Under the pieces are notes generated by a model. That model saw only the letters and a list, made by a program, of their open reading frames with translations. It did no database searches and had not been told where the DNA came from. A stretch of 22,201 nt of DNA, from the IMG/VR virus record IMGVR_UViG_3300025087_002182, positions 1 to 22,201 of that record; one strand, written 5' to 3'. The position numbers were made by a program, and so were the translations under genes. Source of the stretch: a virus. This document shows, in pieces, positions 1 through 5,991 of the stretch. Every line of letters begins with the position of its first letter. The first letter of the stretch is position 1.

Positions 1-1917
1 TCTATCTAGTTCGCTACCCTTTGTTGTTACTGAGTCTAGCGCGTTAATCCAAGCCATCTCGAAGTCCTCCTTGACGGACTTCTTGAGTTCTTGCAGATCG
101 TCTATGGCCTTCTTGATACGCTTGCCCGATTCGTCGCTTGCCTTCTGAGTCGCTCTTTCCTCCGAGGCTGATATTTCAGCTAATTTCTCAGCTTCGTTTG
201 TTACAAGACGATCCATCTCCTTCTTATGTCTTGCATCGAGTGAGGCAATCTCGTCTTCAATTATCTTGACTCTAGCTTTGTTCTGTTCATCAGTGACTAT
301 CTGTTGCAGTTGAGCAATTCTTTCTATCAATACTGGCTTTAAACGTTCAATTGTACTTGCTCCGCCTAATCCGAGAATAGTAGACAGTCCCGCTGGAGCA
401 TTGCCACCTGCCTCAATCTGCGTTAAGGCATCTTGGAATTGCTTCAATTGTTTCGCTGCGTCAGTTGTCAGCGTTGCTTCAAGGCCTAACTCTTGCTTGA
501 GTCTATGAAGTTTCATTTCAAGATCGGCGCGATTGGTGTAGTATTTCTCGTTCAAATCCTCTGATTGCTGATTGAAGTTTGTGTCAATCTCGATACGCCG
601 TCGGGCGGCATCATCATGTATTTGGGTAACTCTGTCTTGGAAGTTTGTGGCTTCGTCAATGAGCCTCTGGCTGATGTCGGCAGTTCCCTCAAGGAGTTTC
701 TGTTGACCCTTGACATACTTCTCACCAAAAGTACCTATTGCGTCGTTCCATTTTGAGGCATATTCATCTACAGCGTAGGAACCACTGTTTAGCTCTTCTA
801 CTAAACTAGAAGTTGCATTTGCTAATCTATCGGTTTCATCAGAGAAGTCTCTAAGTATTATTCCTGCTCGTTCTAGTGTCTTTACGTAGTGAGTTGAGGG
901 AGTTATTGCATCACCTAGAATATAGTTGAATTTTAATAGCTTGGGAGCAACCTCTTCCCATGTGGCGCCAAGAAATTTCCACCATTTAGGATCAAACCAG
1001 AAATTAGAAACGGTACTAGGTTCCTTTCCAGTCTTTAGAAATGTATCAAATGAATCAGAGGCTTCATTCAAACTTCGTATTAGTGGCCTAATTGCTTGAT
1101 CGGTAAATTGTGCTATTGATTCTCTTCCTTCTTCTACATTTACTCGGAGTTTTCCATAGTCGTCTGTTAGGCTCTCGACGTTCCCGCCGACTTGCGCCAG
1201 AAGCCTATCGTGTCCTTCCAATACGGCGTTGAGATAAGCCAACTGCTTTTCTTCTTCATTTAGATCAGCAACATTCTTTCCAATTGTTTTAGCATAAGCC
1301 TCATTTGCCACTCCAGACCGAACGATGATGTTTAGGTTGTCTACCCATCGCACTGACTGACGCTTGATACCAGTAGATAAGCTCTCCATTGCAAAATCTA
1401 CTGACTTGATACTTGGGTCTAACTTTACTGCTGCTCGCGCCATTTCAATCAATGTCGGGGAGGCTAATGCCATTGCTCGCCCAACTTCTTCTGTTTGTCC
1501 AGCTACCAGTCTTTGTACTCTTAGCTGAGTTTCGTAGTCTGTTGCAAGTCCACCAGAAGCCTCACGCAACTTATCCATTATGTCTAGGCTGATACCCATT
1601 CTCTGCATGAGGAAATTGAAACTCTCACCAGTTTGCGTTACCTTCGCGCCAAGTTCGCCTAGTTTGAATAATCCCTCTATTGCTCCTATTAAGTTTCTGG
1701 CCCCAACCTGAAATAGATATAACTTTGCGGCTACATCTACAACATTAATTCCGAATAGACGGAAACTACCACTCGATTTGTCTGTAGTATCGCTTACTTG
1801 CTTCACCGAAGTTACCGTATCACCAAGAGACTTCTTGATTGTATTAGAGACAGCAGCTAATTGTGCTTCACCTTCAGTCTTGATTTTAACAAGAAGAGTA
1901 GCAGTAGTCGTTGACAT
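1..1917 (-). CDS. Tail tape measure protein (N-terminal 639 residues; runs off left edge)
   Basis: The frame is open from ATG at 1917 to base 1 with no stop, so 639 codons are present and the C-terminus lies outside the window. The start is fixed by a TAATG overlap with the stop of the frameshifted chaperone. The family sets tail length inside the siphophage tail. Residues of roughly 85-230 carry the usual tape-measure pattern: MGISLDIMDKLREASGG, then a stretch with NEAYAKTIGKNV followed by LNEEEKQLAYLNAVLEG. From about residue 400 onward the protein is rich in Glu, Lys, Arg and Gln with heptad-like spacing, which suggests a long coiled coil. Position directly after the chaperone pair is the standard place for this gene. 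Identification is confident; full length is unknown. Confidence 0.9.
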   Translation of the reverse strand, partial: MSTTTATLLVKIKTEGEAQLAAVSNTIKKSLGDTVTSVKQVSDTTDKSSGSFRLFGINVVDVAAKLYLFQVGARNLIGAIEGLFKLGELGAKVTQTGESFNFLMQRMGISLDIMDKLREASGGLATDYETQLRVQRLVAGQTEEVGRAMALASPTLIEMARAAVKLDPSIKSVDFAMESLSTGIKRQSVRWVDNLNIIVRSGVANEAYAKTIGKNVADLNEEEKQLAYLNAVLEGHDRLLAQVGGNVESLTDDYGKLRVNVEEGRESIAQFTDQAIRPLIRSLNEASDSFDTFLKTGKEPSTVSNFWFDPKWWKFLGATWEEVAPKLLKFNYILGDAITPSTHYVKTLERAGIILRDFSDETDRLANATSSLVEELNSGSYAVDEYASKWNDAIGTFGEKYVKGQQKLLEGTADISQRLIDEATNFQDRVTQIHDDAARRRIEIDTNFNQQSEDLNEKYYTNRADLEMKLHRLKQELGLEATLTTDAAKQLKQFQDALTQIEAGGNAPAGLSTILGLGGASTIERLKPVLIERIAQLQQIVTDEQNKARVKIIEDEIASLDARHKKEMDRLVTNEAEKLAEISASEERATQKASDESGKRIKKAIDDLQELKKSVKEDFEMAWINALDSVTTKGSELDR

Positions 1918-2488
1918 TAATCTATTTCTCTCTCAGCGTCCACTATCTTCTTATATAGTTTCATATCGGTAGCGTCAATTGGAGTCTTTCCAATAGAGCC
2001 TAACCAAGCCTTGATGCGGTCAATTCTGTCTCGGACGTTCTGCAAGCTGTACATAAGGTTTATTCTATCCTCGTCCTGTTCGTCTAGCTCCGTAAACGTC
2101 CAGCCGAACCTCTCGCAGATGTCGCCCTCAGTTACTTCGGGGGGCAGGCCGCCCTCGCCTCTTAGGTATCTTGCGAGGGCGGCGAGGAGTTTTTTGGAAT
2201 AGGGGCGTAGTTACGTTCTCCGCGAAACTCGTAGAACTGGTAGATAATCTGAGCAGCGGTGCGTTCCTCCACATCGGCCAGATCGTCTACTGAAGTCAGT
2301 TTATCTAACACGGTTCCACCGATAGTCGGAATATGGATACTAACAACATACGGCAGGACGAGTGCTAACACCGCCTCATCATTGTTTGCCTCTTTGAGTT
2401 GTTTCCTCAGCTTGAACGGATAGCCACTCGGCTTAAATACAACCCAAGCTTCGCCGTCCTCGCTGAGTAGGCGTTTGATGTCCGTCAT
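1917..2488 (-). CDS. Tail assembly chaperone, -1 frameshift product (gpGT-like), 190 aa
   Basis: If ribosomes slip by -1 at 2195-2189, reading continues in a second frame for 90 codons to TAA at 1917-1919. That frame starts LLAALARYLRGEGG and includes CERFGWTFTELDEQDEDR, a typical pattern for the second domain of these chaperones. The remainder is helical and charged and ends IVDAEREID. The second frame lacks a convincing start codon of its own near the junction, which favours expression by frameshift. Its stop overlaps the tape-measure ATG as TAATG, so translation of the two is probably coupled. In lambda-like phages the long form recruits tube subunits to the chaperone-coated tape measure. 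The frame and heptamer are seen directly; slippage itself is inferred. Confidence 0.85.
2162..2488 (-). CDS. Tail assembly chaperone, short form (gpG-like), 108 aa
   Basis: This gene lies between the tail tube gene and the tape measure, where siphophages encode a chaperone that coats the tape measure during tail assembly. The sequence begins MTDIKRLLSEDGEAWVVF and contains DEAVLALVLPYVVSI, a compact alpha/beta protein of normal size for the family. Codons 99-100 read AAA AAC, preceded by A, making the slippery heptamer A AAA AAC. Only eight codons follow before the TAA stop, so the short form ends just past the slip site. A purine-rich AAGAGG lies about 10 bases before the ATG. The family call rests on context plus the frameshift rather than on strong sequence motifs. 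Confidence 0.8.
   Translation of the reverse strand: MTDIKRLLSEDGEAWVVFKPSGYPFKLRKQLKEANNDEAVLALVLPYVVSIHIPTIGGTVLDKLTSVDDLADVEERTAAQIIYQFYEFRGERNYAPIPKNSSPPSQDT
2189..2195 (-). promoter_or_regulatory. Programmed -1 ribosomal frameshift site (A AAA AAC)
   Basis: On the minus strand the bases read AAAAAAC, in phase as A AAA AAC with the zero frame of the short chaperone. This is a canonical X XXY YYZ slippery heptamer of the type used by gpG/gpT in lambda-like phages. The zero frame stops nine codons after the AAA codon, and the -1 frame stays open for 90 codons. Confidence 0.85.
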
Positions 2489-2510
2489 AGTTTTTGGCCT
2501 CTTTCTTGAA

Positions 2511-2942
2511 TTACGCTACAGTTCCTCGGGTTAGTGAACCAGCGGCAGCTTGCAACGAGAACGATATTGCCGTTGGGCCGGTCAGCGGGCCAGTGATGGA
2601 GAAGTTGGTCAGCAGACCGCAACCGGAATAGATTGGCGAACCCGTGATGCTGGCTGGACAAATAAGGATCAATCCATTCTTTGACCCCGCCATCTCGGTT
2701 ACGAATACGCCTTCCGGGACAATCGTTGCCGTGCCACTGTTCCATATCCCGGCAAAGTCCATTGACCAGTCTCTTAGACCAGCAAGGCGCTCGACCGTGT
2801 ACGGCGCTCCAAATGTGGTCACGTCCTGATTGGCTCTATCCCAACGCAGTGCCGCTGAGGTCAAGTCCCCCGTGAGGTTGACCGATGCAGCACTATCCGG
2901 GAAGAAATGCACAGTCATATTGAAACCGTTTATTTGTGACAT
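2511..2942 (-). CDS. Major tail (tube) protein, 143 aa
   Basis: A 143-residue protein encoded just upstream of the chaperone frameshift pair, the standard place for the tail tube subunit. It is rich in Ser, Thr, Gly, Ala and beta-forming residues and shows the features seen in tube proteins: a central DVTTFGAPYTVERLAGLRDWSMDF-type region (residues about 40-63) and a late ITGPLTGPTAISFSLQAA segment. The ATG is preceded by GAGGAG at 2958-2953, ten bases away. It has a separate promoter at 3041-3033 and a leader terminator at 2991-2965, which fits a protein needed in large amounts. A longer frame antisense or offset to it (2485-2745) is a shadow. Function is inferred from family pattern and position. 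Confidence 0.75.
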   Translation of the reverse strand: MSQINGFNMTVHFFPDSAASVNLTGDLTSAALRWDRANQDVTTFGAPYTVERLAGLRDWSMDFAGIWNSGTATIVPEGVFVTEMAGSKNGLILICPASITGSPIYSGCGLLTNFSITGPLTGPTAISFSLQAAAGSLTRGTVA

Positions 2943-2964
2943 TGTTCTTTATCTCCTCAAATAA

Positions 2965-2991
2965 AAATGCGCCCAAACTTCGGGCGCATTT
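2965..2991 (-). terminator. Intrinsic terminator in the leader of the tail tube gene
   Basis: A 10-bp perfect stem (arms 2965-2974 and 2982-2991, loop of seven) is GC-rich in the middle. On the minus strand it is followed by TTTTTATTT (part in the stem foot), a proper U tract. The ribosome-binding site GAGGAG of the tail tube gene starts right after the U tract. It could end upstream transcripts, attenuate the promoter at 3041-3033, or protect the 5' end of the tube mRNA. Confidence 0.75.
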
Positions 2992-3032
2992 ACTCCGACA
3001 ATCCCGCCGAGAACGCGGGACGCTAATACTAG

Positions 3033-3041
3033 ATTATACCA
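3033..3041 (-). promoter_or_regulatory. Extended -10 promoter for the tail tube gene
   Basis: The minus strand reads TGG-TATAAT at 3041-3033, a perfect extended -10. No good -35 is visible at 16-18 bases upstream. It lies between the stop of the 151-residue gene and the tube gene. A GC-rich inverted repeat (CCCGC / GCGGG at about 3003-3020) and the terminator hairpin lie between it and the tube ATG. Confidence 0.6.
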
Positions 3042-3053
3042 TAGTAAGTAAGT

Positions 3054-3509
3054 TTATCCGCCTCGGTCAATCTCCTGTTCTTGGAAAGAGAATGTCAGCA
3101 AACCAAACTCAACTCCATCGAGATCGAAGCCAGCGTCTATGTTATAGTTGAATCCTGTCAATCTCAGCATACTCGCTGTAGTCCCTTCCCCTTTCTCGCT
3201 CTTGGCGAATGTCTGTTGCACGTCATCTATACCTTGATAGACTCTACTTAGCATACACGGCGCATTTCCAGTGAATTTGATAAACAGATTGCCGCGAAAG
3301 TTCCAAGTGTTGAGTTGATCGCCTGCTTGAGCATTTCCCGCAAAGCCCAGTTGTTCAACCGTGCTATCTCCGTCTGGATGAAAGATTAGTGCGCAACCTG
3401 TAACGCCTGCGAGGATTCCGTAGTCACAACTACTGACTTCTTTAGCCAACCAAGGGCCGCAGGATGTAAGCAGAGAATAGGTAGCATTGCGAACAGTGGT
3501 AATACTCAT
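3054..3509 (-). CDS. Tail terminator-like / minor tail protein, 151 aa
   Basis: This 151-residue protein sits between a gp10-like tail completion protein and the tail tube protein, the slot normally held by the tail terminator that caps the tube and binds the neck. The sequence begins MSITTVRNATYSLLTSCGPW and ends FQEQEIDRGG. It has a mixed alpha/beta appearance and four cysteines in the first half. Its ATG overlaps the TGA of the upstream gene as ATGA, so the two are translationally coupled. I do not recognise a specific motif; the role is inferred from order and size. Confidence 0.6.
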   Translation of the reverse strand: MSITTVRNATYSLLTSCGPWLAKEVSSCDYGILAGVTGCALIFHPDGDSTVEQLGFAGNAQAGDQLNTWNFRGNLFIKFTGNAPCMLSRVYQGIDDVQQTFAKSEKGEGTTASMLRLTGFNYNIDAGFDLDGVEFGLLTFSFQEQEIDRGG

Positions 3510-4042
3510 TGCGTTGCCGCTACCCCAATCACGTCCTTACCCGCAATAGCTTGCGCCGCAATACTTACTCCGAGTCTATTCGCCGTATCTTCCAACGCCA
3601 TCTGGAAACTCGCTTGGTTCATAGTCTCCATTAGGAAAGGAGCTTTCTTTACCCCGTGTAAGGCTATTACTTTTCTGGCGTGACTAGCTAGTGCTCTAGG
3701 AGTATTGCTTCTTTTACTTGCCCAAGCAAATAGAGGTTTCCACGGAACATTCTTTATCGGCCTCGTTCCTGTTTGTGCAATCATGCCAGCGTCGTAGTTT
3801 CCCCTCTTGGCATATGGCCCGATAGATAGTTGCCTTAGTGCTAAGTCGTAACTCCAGTTGACACTATCTTCTAATGTGCCAGTGTAGCGTCTCGGGCGTA
3901 GAACAGATTTCATGATTGGAACGACCTTACCACCAAGAAGTCTCATTTCCTTGTCGATGGTTGGCGGAAGCCATTGATTGACTCGTCCCATATTGGAGAT
4001 AACTCTAGCTATCTCTTTGGTATCAACTATGATCTGAACCAT
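3506..4042 (-). CDS. HK97 gp10-like neck / tail completion protein, 178 aa
   Basis: The protein has the features of the HK97 gp10 family: an N-terminal helix region, then a central segment RRYTGTLEDSVNWSY followed by IGPYAKRGNYDAGMIAQTG, where a substrate-like loop with a Tyr-Ala start is common. The C-terminal third (KAPFLMETMNQASFQMALED) matches the usual final helix that starts with a P-F-L pattern. The family joins the head connector to the tail. The ATG at 4042 follows directly after the TAG stop of the upstream glycosyltransferase gene, without a gap, so it probably depends on translation arriving from upstream. Length is normal for the family. Confidence 0.75.
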   Translation of the reverse strand: MVQIIVDTKEIARVISNMGRVNQWLPPTIDKEMRLLGGKVVPIMKSVLRPRRYTGTLEDSVNWSYDLALRQLSIGPYAKRGNYDAGMIAQTGTRPIKNVPWKPLFAWASKRSNTPRALASHARKVIALHGVKKAPFLMETMNQASFQMALEDTANRLGVSIAAQAIAGKDVIGVAATQ

Positions 4043-4831
4043 CTATAGACAAATCTCCATGACTTCCTTTACAATCCTCTCACAAGCATTCCCCTCAGGG
4101 TGAGCATCATTGGACAGTTTCGCAAACGGTTCCCACGTCTTTGTCGCATCTAATTTCATTGCTAGTCTAGCCGCGTAAGTCGTATTATCTCCTGCCATCA
4201 CCGGGCCGGGTAAGGGAAACGCATAATCCTCGGTTGGGATGTAACAACTTGGTACATTCCAAGCTGCTGCGTGACAACATATGTTACTCGGCCCATGCGC
4301 CACAAGCACATCTGTCGCTGCCAGAATGTACTGATTGAACATTCTTGTCACACACCCCTCTAGGTTATTGTCCTTGAGCGCCTTCAAGTATATCTGCTCT
4401 TGATTAGCTGGTTCTCCTGGGTGCATCTTGATAACTAGCGTAGCGGGCAACTCCTTCGCTGTCTCGATCATCATCCGCAAACTATTCTCAAATTCCTTGT
4501 TGAACTCGCCACGCGCACTTGTCAACTGTGCCCAACTTGAAGCATAGACTAGAACAGTCTCATCATCCGTCTTTATCCCTAGTGCTCTCCGCGACTCGCT
4601 TCTTCTCGGTCGGCCCAAGTCGCCGTAGAATGAGTCCCACTGCGGTACACCCACCACTCGTATCCTCTCTGGATTATACCCCCACCTAGTATACCAGTCT
4701 TTCATGTATACTCCTGCCGCGAGGATGTAGTCCGAGATACACTCCGTATGAATGTCCCACTTCTCTCCAACATACCAATCATTAGCATGAGGGATGTGTA
4801 TTGTCGGTATCCCTTGCGCCTTGCAGAACAT
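4043..4831 (-). CDS. C-terminal part of an amber-split GT-B glycosyltransferase-like protein
   Basis: The 262-residue frame from ATG 4831 is the catalytic C-terminal part of a CDP-glycerol glycerophosphotransferase-like or related GT-B enzyme. Visible motifs are IPTIHIPHAND at the start, RIRVVGVPQWDSF, LVIKMHPGEPA and DVLVAHGPSNICCHAAAWNVP, the usual nucleotide-donor side of such folds. The same frame continues upstream of 4831 with protein-like codons (EDVTPDARAIV) to a TAG at 4870-4868, beyond which lies the 140-residue frame. No Shine-Dalgarno sequence precedes ATG 4831, so independent translation is doubtful. It ends in TAG, next to the ATG of the gp10-like gene. Substrate is unknown; it may act on virion proteins or a host polymer. 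Confidence 0.75.
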   Translation of the reverse strand: MFCKAQGIPTIHIPHANDWYVGEKWDIHTECISDYILAAGVYMKDWYTRWGYNPERIRVVGVPQWDSFYGDLGRPRRSESRRALGIKTDDETVLVYASSWAQLTSARGEFNKEFENSLRMMIETAKELPATLVIKMHPGEPANQEQIYLKALKDNNLEGCVTRMFNQYILAATDVLVAHGPSNICCHAAAWNVPSCYIPTEDYAFPLPGPVMAGDNTTYAARLAMKLDATKTWEPFAKLSNDAHPEGNACERIVKEVMEICL

Positions 4832-4867
4832 GACAATTGCTCGTGCGTCCGGCGTTACATCCTCATG

Positions 4868-5290
4868 CTAATGATTACCAGAAATCTTCCTATCTTTGAC
4901 TGCCGTCTCTAGCATCCCGATTACCGCCATCGAGTTTCGTACTCGCTCCCCCAACATCCCCGGCCACCACTCGTTGACTTGTGGTGATTGAAGGTTGGTT
5001 GGAATAGTCGAGCCGTTGAACGCTTCGGCAATGTGTCTCGTTAGCTCGTCTGCTCTATCTGGTTCGTGTAGTCTAGCAGCTAGAGCATATGCTATATTTA
5101 TTGCTGTCTCTTGCACCTCGGCGCTCATATATTTCTGTATTCCATACCCGCCGAGGATATTCATGTCGGTCATCATCTGCGACATCTGCGGATGGATGAG
5201 GCAGATGTCAAAGTGTTCAGCTAGGGGCTTCCACAGGGATTGAGTCGTGTGATTCCCCGACATTAATAGAACTGGCCTCTGTTCTTCCAT
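4868..5290 (-). CDS. N-terminal part of the amber-split glycosyltransferase-like protein, 140 aa
   Basis: The frame starts MEEQRPVLLMSGNHTTQSLW, a beta strand and Gly-rich turn typical of a GT-B N-terminal Rossmann domain, and continues through LAEHFDICLIHPQMSQ. It stops at TAG 4870-4868 after KISGNH. The frame of the 262-residue protein is the same (4870 and 4831 differ by 39 bases), and the codons between are coding-like. Without the TAG the gene would encode 415 residues. GGGAG lies 13 bases before the ATG, longer than usual. The start codon lies next to the promoter and leader of the plus-strand HNH gene. This is either a nonsense mutant, a split gene, a readthrough gene or a sequencing error. 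Confidence 0.7.
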   Translation of the reverse strand: MEEQRPVLLMSGNHTTQSLWKPLAEHFDICLIHPQMSQMMTDMNILGGYGIQKYMSAEVQETAINIAYALAARLHEPDRADELTRHIAEAFNGSTIPTNLQSPQVNEWWPGMLGERVRNSMAVIGMLETAVKDRKISGNH

Positions 5291-5293
5291 CTA

Positions 5294-5302
5294 TGATATA
5301 AT
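5294..5302 (+). promoter_or_regulatory. Extended -10 promoter of the first HNH gene
   Basis: The plus strand reads TGA-TATAAT, a perfect extended -10, about 104 bases before the HNH start codon. No good -35 lies 16-18 bases upstream. It is opposite in direction to, and only four bases from, the ATG of the glycosyltransferase gene at 5290. Confidence 0.65.
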
Positions 5303-5308
5303 ACTCCC

Positions 5309-5399
5309 GTCTAGGCAAATCTGAATCTGTGATAAGATTGGGATTCATTCCCCATCGGCGGGTTTGCCTAGACAACAAACTCACAGACTGATGGGGAAT
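5309..5399 (+). other. Structured leader: predicted H-type pseudoknot covering the HNH ribosome-binding site
   Basis: Two long exact inverted-repeat pairs interleave. Stem A pairs 5309-5319 with 5363-5373 (11 bp). Stem C pairs 5347-5356 with 5390-5399 (10 bp). The order A-C-A'-C' is that of an H-type pseudoknot. A shorter pair, TCTGTGA at 5326-5332 with TCACAGA at 5381-5387, would join the two loops. The 3' strand of stem C contains GGGGA at 5393-5397, the probable ribosome-binding site of the HNH gene. The leader could therefore repress translation until the fold is opened. The repeats are seen directly; the fold and control are inferred. Confidence 0.6.
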
Positions 5400-5405
5400 T
5401 TCTTT

Positions 5406-5855
5406 ATGAAAACCAAAGTATGTTCACATTGTAAAGTAGAAAAAGAACTTAGTCAATTCTATAATTCAAAGGTTGGAAGGCTTGGCGTGACGCACCAATG
5501 TAAGTTTTGTATGCGAGAATACCGGCGAACGGAAAAGTTTCTTTCCAAAAGACGAATGCGCTCTAGAGAGTTTAGAAAGAATCATAAGAAAGAACATCTA
5601 GCTATACGAGCCAGAAACTATACTAAAGACTATGCTAAAATATCAGCAAGAAATTACTTGAATAGACAAGTAATTCGCGGAAAATTTCTCTCTGCCAAGA
5701 CACAGATATGCCTTCTAAAAGACGATGAGTGTCGAGGCAAAATGGAATATCATCACTATCTTGGCTATGATAAAAAACATAGAATGGATGTTATTCCTTT
5801 ATGTGTTTATCATCATCGCTTTGTTGATTTCCGCTCAAAATGGGATTCTCTCTAA
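5406..5855 (+). CDS. HNH homing endonuclease, plus strand, 149 aa
   Basis: The N-terminus holds a zinc-ribbon-like pair CSHC at residues 5-8 and CKFC about 28 residues later, a common DNA-binding start in phage HNH proteins. The middle is very basic (many Arg, Lys). The C-terminus has the HNH core: EYHHYLGYD, MDVIPLCVYHHRFVD, with the His pair as catalytic and metal-binding candidates. I chose ATG 5406 because GGGGA lies eight bases before it; the in-frame TTG at 5364 lies within the leader stem and the ATG at 5391 would put the ribosome site out of reach. The gene runs against all its neighbours and has its own promoter, typical of a free-standing mobile endonuclease inserted between structural genes. 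Confidence 0.85.
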   Translation: MKTKVCSHCKVEKELSQFYNSKVGRLGVTHQCKFCMREYRRTEKFLSKRRMRSREFRKNHKKEHLAIRARNYTKDYAKISARNYLNRQVIRGKFLSAKTQICLLKDDECRGKMEYHHYLGYDKKHRMDVIPLCVYHHRFVDFRSKWDSL

Positions 5856-5991
5856 GACTCAATATTGATCTGTTTATTACTTGGAGAGTGTCGTATTCCA
5901 TGCACTTGCCGAAGTCTACTCCGACATAGATCAAGTTCATTCCAATGTACCAGTTGCGAGCGATGTATTCAGCAGGATCAATATCAAGCAT
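5791..5991 (-). CDS. Small protein of unknown function, possibly truncated, 66 aa
   Basis: The ATG at 5991 overlaps the end of the 434-residue glycosyltransferase gene by eight bases, so it could be translated by coupling. The first 45 residues look protein-like and contain NLIYVGVDFGKCMEYDTL. The last 20 residues lie antisense to the 3' end of the HNH gene and look random, so the original C-terminus may have been lost when the HNH gene inserted. The YVGVDFG stretch is the same as that at the first catalytic Asp of the TerL nuclease in this window, but the surrounding residues differ. I do not recognise the family. It may be a remnant. Confidence 0.45.
   Translation of the reverse strand: MLDIDPAEYIARNWYIGMNLIYVGVDFGKCMEYDTLQVINRSILSLRENPILSGNQQSDDDKHIKE

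Noticed and set aside
2485-2745. Minus-strand 86-residue frame over the tail tube gene
   Set aside because: It overlaps the tube gene in another frame, and its composition (many Arg, His, Cys, Trp) is that of an out-of-frame reading.
4868-4870. Genome-wide recoding of TAG as a sense codon
   Set aside because: terL (20179-20181), the connector gene (7402-7404) and the glycosyltransferase gene (4043-4045) end in TAG, and two of them are followed within about ten bases by the start of the next gene. TAG therefore works as a stop here.
5364-5405. TTG start at 5364 or ATG at 5391 for the first HNH gene
   Set aside because: They lie inside the inverted repeats of the leader; ATG 5406 has GGGGA at a good distance and starts at the zinc-ribbon region.
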